NCBI RefSeq assembly: GCF_000177195.2
Contig: NC_015953.1
Span: 1-64,000 of the forward strand
Length of the DNA: 64,000 nt
From: Streptomyces sp. SirexAA-E
GTDB taxonomy: Bacteria > Actinomycetota > Actinomycetes > Streptomycetales > Streptomycetaceae
Direction: 5' to 3'
A program made the translations under genes and the position numbers. The notes under the pieces were generated by a model, which searched no databases, was not told where the DNA came from, and worked only from the letters and a program-made list of their open reading frames with translations. Of this stretch, positions 51,548 through 60,662 are shown in pieces. Each line of letters opens with the position of its first letter. The stretch's first letter is position 1.

Positions 51548-53870
51548 GGCGCGCGGTCACAGGTGCGGCGGGGTCTGCTTGGGTCAGGGCCCATACGAGG
51601 GCGTCGCGCAGGAGTGAGCGTTCACCTGGGTGTGATTCGGCGTGTGTGGGCTGCCAGCCGAAGGCTGCTTGGTTGAGACGCAGGTAGCGCTCTGCGAGGT
51701 AGGTGCGGTCGGCGTCGGATCGGAAGACGGCTTCGGTGAAAGTGCGCAGGACGGTGGTCCGCAGCGTCGGGTGGTTCAGTGCGGCGTCGAGCCAAGCATT
51801 GACGGCTCGCTGTACCGGCGCGGTGGCGGGGCCGTCCAGGGCGCAGCGCCACCCGGCGAGCGTCCAGGGATCGGGGGTGTGGTCGGTGTGGTTCACCAGC
51901 AGGGGCAGGCTCTCGGCGGTGGTCCGGTCGGCCAGGTGGAGGAAGGCTCGGCGTGCGGCTGCGACGTAGTGGGTCTGGGGGGAGGTGAACCAGGAGGAGA
52001 GGATTGTGCGGACGGTGGTTTGGAGGGCTTTTTGGTCCCACAACTGGGTCAGGGCGTCTCCGACGGCGTCGGCGACCGTTTCGTCGGTGGTGTGGACGGC
52101 GAGTTCGGACAGCCGTTTGAGGGCGATCTGGGGGTAGGCGGGGGCGAGTTGGGCCAGGGCCCCGGCGAGAGCTCGTTTGAGGGCGAGGGGGATGTGCTTG
52201 CGGTTGCTGGGGTCGTCGGTGTCGGGGGCTTTGGCCCAGGTGAGGTACTGATCGCGTGCGCGTTTGCCGTCGGTGGGGTCGACTGCAGCGGCCACGAGGA
52301 GGTCCTGGGCTCGGTCGTGGAGGCGGGGGTTTTTGGCCCAGTCGGTGGCGATGGCCCTCAGCACGGTGAAGCTCTGCTTGGCGATGGTGTAGTGGGTGGC
52401 CCACTGGGTGACGCGTTCGGCCAGCGGGTCACCGAGGTCAGGGGGCAGTGTGGCGGCTTGTTCGGCGGTCCAGCGGGTGAAGGCTGCGACGTGGTGGGGC
52501 CGGTCGACCCAGAAGTAGTCGACGACGGCTTCGGCGTATCCGGGGTTGAGGAAGCGGACGCGGTCGTCGCTTCCGAGTTCGGCGCCGATGGTGTGGGTGA
52601 GTTCGATGATGCCGGGGCCTTGTTGTCCCCGGGTGGGCTGTGGCGTGTCACCGAGGATCTTGCCCAGTGTGGTGTGGGCTTCGTAGATGTCCTCGGCGGG
52701 TGCGCCGTCGAGGGTCGCGGCGGCAAGCAGGTAGTTGCGGTGGGTGCTGTCGGTGTTGCAGGTGTGCCATGTGCGCAGAGTGTGGCGCCAGTTGCGGGCA
52801 GCCTGGACGACAGCGTCGACCAGTTCCGGAACGCTCTTGGGGTCGGTGCTGGAGCTGTTGAAGGCGGCGGTGGTGCGGATGATGCGGGCCCAGTGTGCTG
52901 CGGTGGCCGGGCTGGCGCCTTCCATTTCGGTGACGATGGCGTCCTGGGCGAGCCATTGTTCGAGCTCGTCGATGCCTGGCTGGGGGCAGTTCAGGTGCGC
53001 GCGCAGCGCATTGAGGGCCACGGGCGGGGCGACGGGGCGGGCGAGTTCGGTGGCTTCACTGGCCACGCAAGCCCAGGTGTCGGTATGGGTGACCACGATG
53101 ACCAGGGAGCGGGTTGCGCTCAGGTGCCCTTCGGCCTCTCTCAGGTGCAGTCCGAATCCGGTATGCAGGGTCTCTTCTTCGTCTCTGAGGTCCAGGATCC
53201 AGCCGGTGTCCTCGTCGGTGAGTCCCTCGAGGTCCACTGCGTCGTTGGGTTCTCGGCGGACTTGCCGGATGGCCGTTACGGCGGACTGGCGGGTGAGGGT
53301 GTGCAGTGCGGTGGAGTAGCGGCCGGTGCCGGGCAGGCCGTGGAGCACCGCGACGCGGTTGTTTTTGAGAATTCCGCTGATGGCGTCGGTCAGTTGGCTG
53401 TCTGGGAGGTAGGAGGCGAGACGGTCCTCGATCCAGTCTTTGGGCAGCGGAGTGCCTCGCAGGCGGCGGATCTCGCTGATGTTCTGTGTCCCGATGACCG
53501 TGCCGAGGTTGACGGGGACGTTCTGCTGGACGGCTGGTGCGGAGGTGTGCCTGCCGTCGTCCTCGCGGGCGCCAAGTCCGGGGTCACGGTCTGGGACAGA
53601 GGGCTGGGCATCAGCGCGGGGCGGCTGGTGACCGGTGCTGCCGTGTACGGGTTCGCCTCCGCGGGCTGCGGCCGGGGGCGCGCTGGCCGGTGTGGGAGCA
53701 GCGCCGTCTTCGGCGTCCGTTTCTCCGGTGTCCGCGCGCGTCTTTTCGGTCTGCGCTGTGTCCTCGCGGACAGGCGGGAACCCGCCGGGTGCCGGGGCTT
53801 GCAGCCGACTGGATGGAGCTGAGGGCGGCGTGGCGGTGTTGTCGGGGTCGGCCGGCGGAAGCGTGGTCAA
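51528..53870 (-). CDS. STAND-like NTPase with Arg in place of the Walker A Lys
   Basis: 780 residues. The first 110 residues are Pro/Ala/acid-rich and disordered. Residues about 116-130 (QQNVPVNLGTVIGTQNI) form a Gly/Asn/Val motif like those seen in bacterial amyloid-signalling or effector-associated linkers. The P-loop at about 178-189 reads HGLPGTGRYSTAL: G-x4-G then R-Y-S, so the canonical Lys is Arg. A Walker B-like LVIVVTHTD is near 256. The C-terminal 400 residues are helical repeats with conserved Trp/His, suited to ligand sensing. It is likely a signal-transducing NTPase with altered hydrolysis. It lies 68 bases after a small gene and overlaps the next one. Confidence 0.75.
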   Translation of the reverse strand: MTTLPPADPDNTATPPSAPSSRLQAPAPGGFPPVREDTAQTEKTRADTGETDAEDGAAPTPASAPPAAARGGEPVHGSTGHQPPRADAQPSVPDRDPGLGAREDDGRHTSAPAVQQNVPVNLGTVIGTQNISEIRRLRGTPLPKDWIEDRLASYLPDSQLTDAISGILKNNRVAVLHGLPGTGRYSTALHTLTRQSAVTAIRQVRREPNDAVDLEGLTDEDTGWILDLRDEEETLHTGFGLHLREAEGHLSATRSLVIVVTHTDTWACVASEATELARPVAPPVALNALRAHLNCPQPGIDELEQWLAQDAIVTEMEGASPATAAHWARIIRTTAAFNSSSTDPKSVPELVDAVVQAARNWRHTLRTWHTCNTDSTHRNYLLAAATLDGAPAEDIYEAHTTLGKILGDTPQPTRGQQGPGIIELTHTIGAELGSDDRVRFLNPGYAEAVVDYFWVDRPHHVAAFTRWTAEQAATLPPDLGDPLAERVTQWATHYTIAKQSFTVLRAIATDWAKNPRLHDRAQDLLVAAAVDPTDGKRARDQYLTWAKAPDTDDPSNRKHIPLALKRALAGALAQLAPAYPQIALKRLSELAVHTTDETVADAVGDALTQLWDQKALQTTVRTILSSWFTSPQTHYVAAARRAFLHLADRTTAESLPLLVNHTDHTPDPWTLAGWRCALDGPATAPVQRAVNAWLDAALNHPTLRTTVLRTFTEAVFRSDADRTYLAERYLRLNQAAFGWQPTHAESHPGERSLLRDALVWALTQADPAAPVTARHAPLAQ

Positions 53871-53938
53871 GGCTCAGCCCTTCAGGATCGGGGTACGGCG
53901 GTGCCGCATACGCAGGCGTGGTCGATGGCCGGTTCTGC

Positions 53939-54457
53939 TTACGGGCCGATCCGCCGGGCCTTCATTCCGGTCATCTTGGCGTCCCGCTCCACCCGGCCGA
54001 CGTCCTGGACGACCCGGGCGTTGCCGGTGATGTCGTCGGCGTCCATGCCTGTGGCCTCGCCGGTGAGGACGTCGGCCTTCTGGTGCACGAACGGTCCGGA
54101 GGCTGGCCGGTCTTCTCCGGCGAAGGTCAGGCGCTGGCTGTAGATGTCTTCCAGTGCGTCGCGGAGCCTGGCCCAGTTGCGCAGCAGGGCCGGTGAGGCG
54201 GGGACGGGGACGTCGCCGTGGGAGTAGTCGGCGAGGGCGTCCCGCAGCATCTCGAGTTCGTGCCGGCGCTGGTCTAGGAGGGCGTGGTCGGGTTGCAGCG
54301 GCAACTGCAGCGTTCCGGTCAGGGCGTCGGGTACGGCGATGTCGGCCTCGGGTTCGACACCACGGGAGCTGAGGAGGCGTTCCACGCGCTGGAAGACGAA
54401 AGTCAGCGCGGCTGGAAGCGAAGCGGTAATCAAAGCTAGCTCAGTGGCATCGGGCAT
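53939..54457 (-). CDS. Small N-terminally hydrophobic partner of the STAND-like gene
   Basis: 172 residues from the ATG with GGGAGAG upstream. An N-terminal hydrophobic helix (LALITASLPAALTFVFQRVERLL, about 6-28) may anchor it to the membrane or pack as a helical bundle. A helical middle (LLDQRRHELEMLRDALADYS) and a Gly/Asp-rich tail follow. It is the first gene of the operon with the STAND-like NTPase (68-base gap). Similar small genes preceding GR-type STAND genes are familiar to me from Streptomyces, but I cannot name a family. Confidence 0.7.
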   Translation of the reverse strand: MPDATELALITASLPAALTFVFQRVERLLSSRGVEPEADIAVPDALTGTLQLPLQPDHALLDQRRHELEMLRDALADYSHGDVPVPASPALLRNWARLRDALEDIYSQRLTFAGEDRPASGPFVHQKADVLTGEATGMDADDITGNARVVQDVGRVERDAKMTGMKARRIGP

Positions 54458-55613
54458 GTTTCGCTCTCCCGGTTGTCTAGGGAATGACCGCTCGATTCTT
54501 TCTGACACAGCCTCTCGACACGGATTATTTCCGTGAGGATGGCAGGTTTCTCTCCCTCTCCCCGGCCAGAATGAAGCGACCAGAATGCAGCGCATGTCAA
54601 TTCGGCCACTTGTCCGATCGGCGCATGGTGCCGTCTCGCTCTGGCGGGCGGGATCCGGGCGCGTGGCCGTGTTGCCGATAGAGGGCTTCGTCGGGAAAAC
54701 GCTCCACGCGCGCGCGGCGCCAGGCCACGTCGAACGATGCCTCTCCGTGACTTGTGATGCTCTGCCGGAAGGCAGCTAAGCTGGTGACGGGGTCAAGAAC
54801 CCATCGCAGCAGATGAAGTCGCATGCCCACAGAATCCTTACGGCGGGCACGGCAGGTGGATCCTTTTGGGCAGTGATGAGAAAAGGCTGCCGCACTGCGT
54901 ACGGTTTTAGCCAGTTGATCTTTTTGACTCGCGACACGGGAGTGGCTGCCGTGTTTTCTGTTGTTCGTGGGATTTCGGCAGGACGGCAGTTTTCGGCCAC
55001 GGTCACTCGGAGAAGCGCCGTACCGGCGCGGGAGGCGGATCCTAGGTTATTTCTTCATCAGTGCCGTCGATGATTCGACCACCAGAGCGGTGCCGGCGCA
55101 TGCCAGCTGCTCTCGACAAAGGCAGCTGGGCATGAGATGCGGGCGTCGCCGCGTCTGCTTCCGCACGGCGTTCACGGGGGTGATACCGGTGATGTCGCTG
55201 CCCCAGCCGTCGGGGTGGGGGCGCAAATGGACGGCCTAACGGTGGCCGGCCAGGCGTTTGTGCTCGGTGGTGAGAACCGCGTCCAGGGCGGTCAGCGCCG
55301 GGTCGAGGATCCACACGCCGACCAGCGGCGGATGACGGCGGCCACTGCCCCCGGGGGCAGGCGACGGGCGCTGCACGCTACTGCTGCACCATCTGCAGCC
55401 CGACGGCCGGGTTCTGGGCAGCGAAGGCCTCTCGGCCGGACCGTTCGTGGCCCGGCAGGGCCGGGACCGCGCGATCCTCGAGCGGGTGATGGTCAGGGCG
55501 CGGAAGACGGTCCGGCCAGGTCTCTAGCGCGGTGCAGCGGCGGTCTGTGGCTTCGGCCAGGCAATTCACCCGCCTGCGCCGCACTGGACTGGCGACGTGC
55601 GTCCTCCGGATCG
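54458..55613. other. Gene-poor stretch with a short coding remnant
   Basis: 1156 bases without a reliable gene. Around 55230-55320 the leftward frame ending DPALTALDAVLTTEHKRLAGHR looks like the C-terminal tail of a lost gene. The leftward frame at 54597-54830 has mixed third-position bases and was not accepted. A hairpin-forming GGTGTGG-type signal was not found. Confidence 0.4.
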
Positions 55614-57050
55614 CTACCAGTCGGCTACGGGGCGCAGGGCCAGGGCGTCGGAGGTGCGCGCGTACTCCCATGAGCAGAGGCGGTACGCCCTTTTTGGCTC
55701 ATGGAGCGGGTGGTGTGACCGCAGGGCGCAGATGAGCAGTTCGCTTTCCGCGACCCGGCCCGGCCACGCGTCCGGGGCAGACCTTCCGTTTTCGTCGCGG
55801 TGCGGATTTCTCACCGCAAGGCCTGTGACCCACTCTTCGGGCGCGCCGTCGCAGTCGGGCAGGTCCGGCCCGCTGGGCGAGACGATGTAGCCGACGGCTT
55901 CCAGCGGAACTGTCTGCTCAGGGTGGTGGCGAACGACTGCTGGGCTGTTCAGCGGGCGGAAGTAGCTGAATGTTGCGGCGTCGAATTGCTCGAACAGGTG
56001 TCGGATGGGTTGGAGGTCCACGGGGACGCCGGGCAGTTGGAACGACAGGCGGCAGTCGTAGACGGCCCGGGACCGGTAGTTGGCGATGCTTGCGGTGAGG
56101 GTGTAGAAGCCTCCGCCCTGGCAGGTATCGAAGTAGGTGACCTGTTCGGTGTGGTGGGCGCTCTTCAGGGCGTCTTCGCGGTTCTTCCAGGCACGCAGCG
56201 TCTCGACGAACTCCTGGGCTCCGGTGCCGTGCCAGTTCGCGCTGGACTGCTGGATGTTCCACTGTGGTGCGGCTGTGGTCCAGCCCATCGAGTCCAGTGC
56301 GTACAGCAACTCCACGATGCCGTCCTCGTTGTACGGCCTGACCGGTACATCGAGTGAGACGCCGCTGCCGCTGCCGAACGCCCAGTCCACGTCGGGCAGC
56401 TCCGGCACGAAGACGAACTCGCCGAACCCGCCCCCGGACGTGATGTACGGCAGCGGCTGCTGGTCGAGGCCGAGTAGTCGTGCCTCGGCCGCCGGGAGAC
56501 TGGTGGCCGGCCGGCGCTGGCGCCGGGGCTTGGGGGCGGCGGCGAGGTGCACGCGGCCGTGGGTGATCAGCTCCTCCCGTTTCACCTGCAGGAGGTTGAC
56601 CAGAGATCTCGGTGTGCTCAGAACCTGGGTCAGCTCCTCTTCGCCGAGCAGCAGGATCGTCCCCCGGTCCCGGCGCGCCCGCAGGTCATCCACTGCCGAG
56701 TCGGTGAAACCGTTCACGCTAATGATGACGCCGATGACAGCGGATGAGGCGGCCCGCTCCATCCGTGACCGGACGGCGTCGAAGACGTTGATGTCGGCTG
56801 GCTCGTTGTGCCACTTGGCCTCGATCAGGTACCAGGTGTCCCCGTAGCGGGCCACCAGGTCCGTCTGCCGCGGTTTTGCCACGGAGGCGTTGCGGTCGAC
56901 CCGGAAGTGTGCCCGCCTGAACAGCTGCTCCAGCAGCACCTCAAGCTGGTAGCCCCGCCTGTGCGCGGACGGCAGTGCCCCAAGCCGCGTGAACTCCGCC
57001 AGCAGCGAGGACCCTCCCGCCCTGACGCGCTTTCCCTCACCAGCAGCCAT
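55614..57050 (-). CDS. Mrr/restriction-endonuclease-like protein, stand-alone
   Basis: 478 residues from the ATG with GGGGAG close upstream; a longer frame to 57188 is poorly supported. Residues about 20-110 hold a PD-(D/E)XK core: GYQLEVLLEQLFRRAHF, AKPRQTDLVARYGDTWYLIEAKWH, with D and ExK in the right order, then a Mrr_cat-like helix (DVFDAVRSRMERA region) and a DNA-interaction strand. The second half (about 190-478) is beta-rich and unassigned, with VDWAFGSGSG and FETLR-like parts, and may be the sensor. A stand-alone modification-dependent or defence nuclease is likely; no methyltransferase lies near it. Confidence 0.78.
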   Translation of the reverse strand: MAAGEGKRVRAGGSSLLAEFTRLGALPSAHRRGYQLEVLLEQLFRRAHFRVDRNASVAKPRQTDLVARYGDTWYLIEAKWHNEPADINVFDAVRSRMERAASSAVIGVIISVNGFTDSAVDDLRARRDRGTILLLGEEELTQVLSTPRSLVNLLQVKREELITHGRVHLAAAPKPRRQRRPATSLPAAEARLLGLDQQPLPYITSGGGFGEFVFVPELPDVDWAFGSGSGVSLDVPVRPYNEDGIVELLYALDSMGWTTAAPQWNIQQSSANWHGTGAQEFVETLRAWKNREDALKSAHHTEQVTYFDTCQGGGFYTLTASIANYRSRAVYDCRLSFQLPGVPVDLQPIRHLFEQFDAATFSYFRPLNSPAVVRHHPEQTVPLEAVGYIVSPSGPDLPDCDGAPEEWVTGLAVRNPHRDENGRSAPDAWPGRVAESELLICALRSHHPLHEPKRAYRLCSWEYARTSDALALRPVADW

Positions 57051-57809
57051 GGGCTCCCCTCCCCTTGATCCCCGACGATGAACTCTCTCAGCTCCGCCAC
57101 AGGGTAGGGAGCCGCTTTCGACCGGCCCTGGGCAATCGTCAAGCACAGCGGCCAGGACCGTACTCTGTGCGATCGCCTCCGCCACCACCGCCTCTTCGGC
57201 ACAGCGGCTCTTCCCACATCAGGGTCGTTCGGGCCCACCGACCGACGGGTCATAAGCAACCAGTGGGTACCACCAGGTAGAGCGGTCGGCCAGGTACCGG
57301 CACAGACGGGCGGCGGTCGGAAGGCGACACTGCCGTCCTCGGACAGGAGCCAGGGGCAGGCCAAGGCCCGGGACGGCAACTGGCGGACAGGGCTCAGCGG
57401 ATAGCGGGCGGAGGGACGCTGCGACCCAGGACGGCGTACAACACTGGCCCGCAGCCAACCGGGATCGACTCGAGTCATCACTACGTCGAGTCGGATCTTC
57501 CCCATCGCGGGCCGACACAGCTCGGTCAGCCCTGGGCAGCACTCCGGAAAGCCAGGCGCTGCTGACCCCGCCGCCAATAATCAGACACCGCCCAGCCCTT
57601 GACCAGCGCAAACCAGCCCATTTGAACCACGCATCAATAGAGAAATCCCACGCCGATCACTACATTCCAAGACAATCACTGAAACTGCACTCCAGAGCCC
57701 CTCCGGCATCTGCACCTCCACGGAAATCCCAGCTCAGAGACATGCCACACCACAGCACAAAATCCTGAAACGATCACTAGACACCCAGGCCAGCGACATC
57801 ACTCATCTA
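57051..57809. other. Gap with a low-GC tract before an IS element
   Basis: 759 bases. A leftward frame at 57219-57611 was not accepted. From about 57620 to 57800 the base composition drops strongly (many CA/AA words), unlike the rest of the window. At 57772-57780 and 57807-57815 are 9-bp inverted repeats (GATCACTAG/CTAGTGATC) that border the IS start. Confidence 0.45.
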
Positions 57810-58613
57810 GTGATCACTGAAGGATTTGTCACAGCCCCGTTCACCGGGCTGAGCCCGCGCGCCTTCGGGAAGCTGGTGACGGTTCTGCGCCGCGAGGGTG
57901 CGGACGCGGTCCGCAAGGGCCGGCCGTGGGGCCTTCCGCTGGAGAACCGGACGCTGCTGGTCGCGGCGTACTGGCGCACGAACCTGACCATGCGCCAGCT
58001 CGCACCGCTGTTCGGGGTCTCCAAGCCGGCGGCGGACCGGATCATCGACCACCTCGGGCCGATGCTCGCTCTCCAGCCCCGCAAGCGGTTCGCCAAGGAC
58101 ACCGTGCTCATCGTGGACGGCACCCTCGTGCCCACCCGCGACCATGCCATCGCGGAGAAGTCGAAGAACTACCGGTACTCCACCAACCACCAGGCCGTCA
58201 TCGACGCCGACACCCGCCTGGTCGTCGTGGTCGGCCGGCCGCTCGCCGGGAACCGCAACGACTGCAAGGCATGGGAGGAATCCGGGCCAAGTCCGCCGTC
58301 GGCAACACACCCACGATCACCGACGGTGGCTACCCGGGCACCGGCCTCGTCATCCCGCACCGCCGACAGCACGACCAAGCCGAACCGCCGGACTGGAAAC
58401 AGGAGCACAACAAGTGCCACAAGCAGGTCCGTGCCCGAGTCGAGCACGTCTTCGCCCGCATGAAGACCTGGAAGATCCTGCGCGACTGCCGCCTCAAGGA
58501 CGACGGCGTTCACCACGCCATGCCCGGCATCGCCCGGATGCACAACCTCGCACTCGCCGGATAGACCAGCGGGCCGCACAGCAGCCAACCACGCCCGAGA
58601 CAATCCGAAGATC
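57808..58613. mobile_element. IS5-family element, probably inactive
   Basis: About 800 bp with one frameshifted transposase gene. Possible terminal repeats are TGATCACTGAAGGATTTGTC at the left and the complement of TGATCTTCGGATTGTC at the right (about 58596-58611). They match only imperfectly, so the limits are approximate. It sits against the truncated DUF255 gene. Confidence 0.5.
57810..58564 (+). pseudogene. Frameshifted IS5-family transposase
   Basis: Two frames together give one complete transposase. From GTG 57810: MRQLAPLFGVSKPAADRIIDHL (helix-turn-helix), VLIVDGTLVP (first Asp) and GRPLAGNRNDCKAW. After 58283 the other frame continues TITDGGYPGTGLVIPHRR (second Asp) and ARVEHVFARMKTWKIL (Glu), ending LHNLALAG-like. 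A missing G in the run at 58284-58286 accounts for the shift: with four Gs the frame reads on. All DDE acids exist in sequence. It could be programmed frameshifting, an old lesion or a base-calling error. Confidence 0.7.
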
Positions 58614-58749
58614 ATTTACGGGACAACCCTTAGGACCTCTAAGCGAACAAGGGGATATCGATGAAGCCCGTCGACTGGCAGCAACAGCTCAGCAGTCCGT
58701 CGCTGTCGACCTGGACGACGTCACCGCCGCCGCCATCGGAGCCTCGGCA

Positions 58750-58815
58750 GCCGACGGGGTTGTCGGCGTGCTGGAGGAGGTACGGGGAGGTGCTCTGCGC
58801 GAGTCGGTCGGCCAT
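58750..58815 (-). pseudogene. 5' stub of a DUF255/YyaL (thioredoxin-domain) gene
   Basis: From ATG 58815 the leftward frame reads MADRLAQSTSPYLLQHADNPV, the strongly conserved start of DUF255 (YyaL/SPATA20-like) proteins, then loses all similarity. Only about 21 codons remain of an expected 650 or more. The IS5-family remnant begins about 140 bases further left, so transposition probably removed the rest. Confidence 0.65.
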
Positions 58816-58889
58816 GGCCTCATCCTTGCGCACGCCCACCCGGCCGCCCACGTACGACAGGGGCCGAGTGCGAAAAGCGCTTCGGGTGG

Positions 58890-60662
58890 TCAGACGAAGT
58901 ATCTGGCCTGTAGGCGGTACAGCTCGGCGTAGGTGCCGTCGGCCTGGATCAGGTTGTCGTGGGTGCCTACCTCGGCGACCCGGCCGTGGTCCAGGACGAC
59001 GATGAGGTCGGCCGCGCGGGCGGTGGTGAAGCGGTGGGTGACCAGTACGGTCACCCCGCCGTCCAGGCGGTCGAGCTCGGCGTACTGCTGGAACAGCCAC
59101 TCCTCGGCCCGGGCGTCGAGACTGGCGGAGGGCTCGTCGAGGATGCGCAGGAGCGGCGTCCGCCGCATCGCGGCCCGGGCGTTGGCGAGCGTCTGCCACT
59201 GGCCGCCCGACAGGCCCTTGCCGTCCCAGGAGGTGCGTCCGAGCCGGGTGTCCAGGCCGTCGGGAAGCCCGGAGAAAAGCCTGTTGCCGCCTGCGGTCCG
59301 CAGCGCTTGGAGGACGCGTTCCGGGTCGTCGCGGTGGTCGAGGAGGCCCAGTCCGATGGTGTCCTGGAGGGTCATCTCGATCGGGACCGGGTCCTGGAAG
59401 GCCACGGTGGTCCGGGCCCGCCACTCCTCCGGCGAGAGCTGGGCGAGGTCGGTGCCGTCCACCAGGGCGCGCCCCGCGTCGGGGCGGTAGAAGCCGGTGA
59501 GCATGGTGACGAAGGTGGATTTCCCGGCGCCGTTCTCGCCGACCAGGGCGACCACCGCACCGGCCGGGAGGTGGAGGTCGACGGCGTCCAGCGAGGGCTG
59601 CTCCCGGTTCCAGTACCGGAAGGTGAAGCCCTCCAGGGTGATCCCGTCGCGCAGTGCGTCCGGCACCGGCGCCGGGGTGGCTGGCACGACGGCCGCCCGC
59701 TCCGCGTCGGCGTCCTCGACCACGTCGAGGAAGACCCGGGTCGCCCGCAGCGACTCCAGGGTCCAGAAGCTCAGGTTCAGCAGGCCGTGCACCTGTCCGG
59801 TGATCTGGCTGCTGACTGCGACGGCCGTGATGACCAGGCCGAGTGAGGCCTGGCCGGACAGTGCGGCCCGCACCATCAGGACGATCGCGCCCGCGTAGGC
59901 CAGCACGAAGAGCAGCCACGCCAGGGCGACCCTCACCCGGGCCCGTCCGTCGGTTTGGGCGATGTCGCGGCCAGCGGCGTCCCACTGCGCGCGGTGCCTG
60001 CGCCGCAGTTCGCCCGCGAGTCCGAACAGACGGGTCTCCCGGCCGGGTGCGGCGGTGGTGGCGAGCGTGAAAAGGTGCCCGGCCAGCCGGGTGCTGGGCG
60101 TGGTGCGCTCTTCGGCATCGCCGCGTCGCTTGTCCGCGGCCTTGGTGGCCAGCACGGTGGGTACGGCGAAGAGGGGCAGCGCCGCGAGGACCGGGACGAC
60201 CGACGCCATCAGCACCGCCGAGACGATCAGCGCCAGCGCGGCTCCGGTCAGCCACAGCAGCCGGTCGAAGGCCGGTCCGATCTGGCCGCGGGTGGCACGG
60301 GCCGTGGCCGCCTTGTCGGAACGGCTCGGACGCTCGTGGACCTCCAGGGTCGGCGTCGTGCCGACCACGCCGATGAACCGCAGCTCGATCCGGTGCTGGA
60401 TCTCCTCCTGCAGCCGCAGCCGGGTGAAGTACCCGGCCACGAACGTGCCCTGGGTGAGCATCACGAATACCGCCGCGGACAGCGTCAGGACGATCAGGCC
60501 GTCCGCCGAGTGGCGGGTCGCCACCTCACTGAAGAGGCCGAGCAGCACGGCCAGGCCCACCCCGGTGGCCGGTTCGAGCAGGGCCACCGCCACCACCAGC
60601 AGGGACCGGACCCGATCCGTGCGTGGTCCGATCGCCAGGACGAACCGCAGCGCGCCGATCAC
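58890..60662 (-). CDS. ABC exporter half-transporter 1
   Basis: 590 residues. About six transmembrane helices lie in the first 300 residues (for example LLVVAVALLEPATGVGLAVLL, LIVSAVLMASVVPVLAAL, VALAWLLFVLAYAGAIVLMV). The nucleotide-binding domain has Walker A VGENGAGKST (about 376-385), signature LSGGQ, Walker B LLRILDEPSASLD and a switch His in VTHRF. The aspartate before the catalytic Glu is intact. It overlaps the downstream partner by four bases. Exports a small peptide or lipophilic compound; substrate unknown. Confidence 0.88.
   Translation of the reverse strand: MIGALRFVLAIGPRTDRVRSLLVVAVALLEPATGVGLAVLLGLFSEVATRHSADGLIVLTLSAAVFVMLTQGTFVAGYFTRLRLQEEIQHRIELRFIGVVGTTPTLEVHERPSRSDKAATARATRGQIGPAFDRLLWLTGAALALIVSAVLMASVVPVLAALPLFAVPTVLATKAADKRRGDAEERTTPSTRLAGHLFTLATTAAPGRETRLFGLAGELRRRHRAQWDAAGRDIAQTDGRARVRVALAWLLFVLAYAGAIVLMVRAALSGQASLGLVITAVAVSSQITGQVHGLLNLSFWTLESLRATRVFLDVVEDADAERAAVVPATPAPVPDALRDGITLEGFTFRYWNREQPSLDAVDLHLPAGAVVALVGENGAGKSTFVTMLTGFYRPDAGRALVDGTDLAQLSPEEWRARTTVAFQDPVPIEMTLQDTIGLGLLDHRDDPERVLQALRTAGGNRLFSGLPDGLDTRLGRTSWDGKGLSGGQWQTLANARAAMRRTPLLRILDEPSASLDARAEEWLFQQYAELDRLDGGVTVLVTHRFTTARAADLIVVLDHGRVAEVGTHDNLIQADGTYAELYRLQARYFV

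Noticed and set aside
54597-54830. 77-residue leftward frame in the gap
   Set aside because: Mixed third-position bases, no family, no ribosome binding site of note.
57219-57611. 130-residue leftward frame
   Set aside because: Composition is uneven and no motif is seen; could be a fragment, but not supportable.
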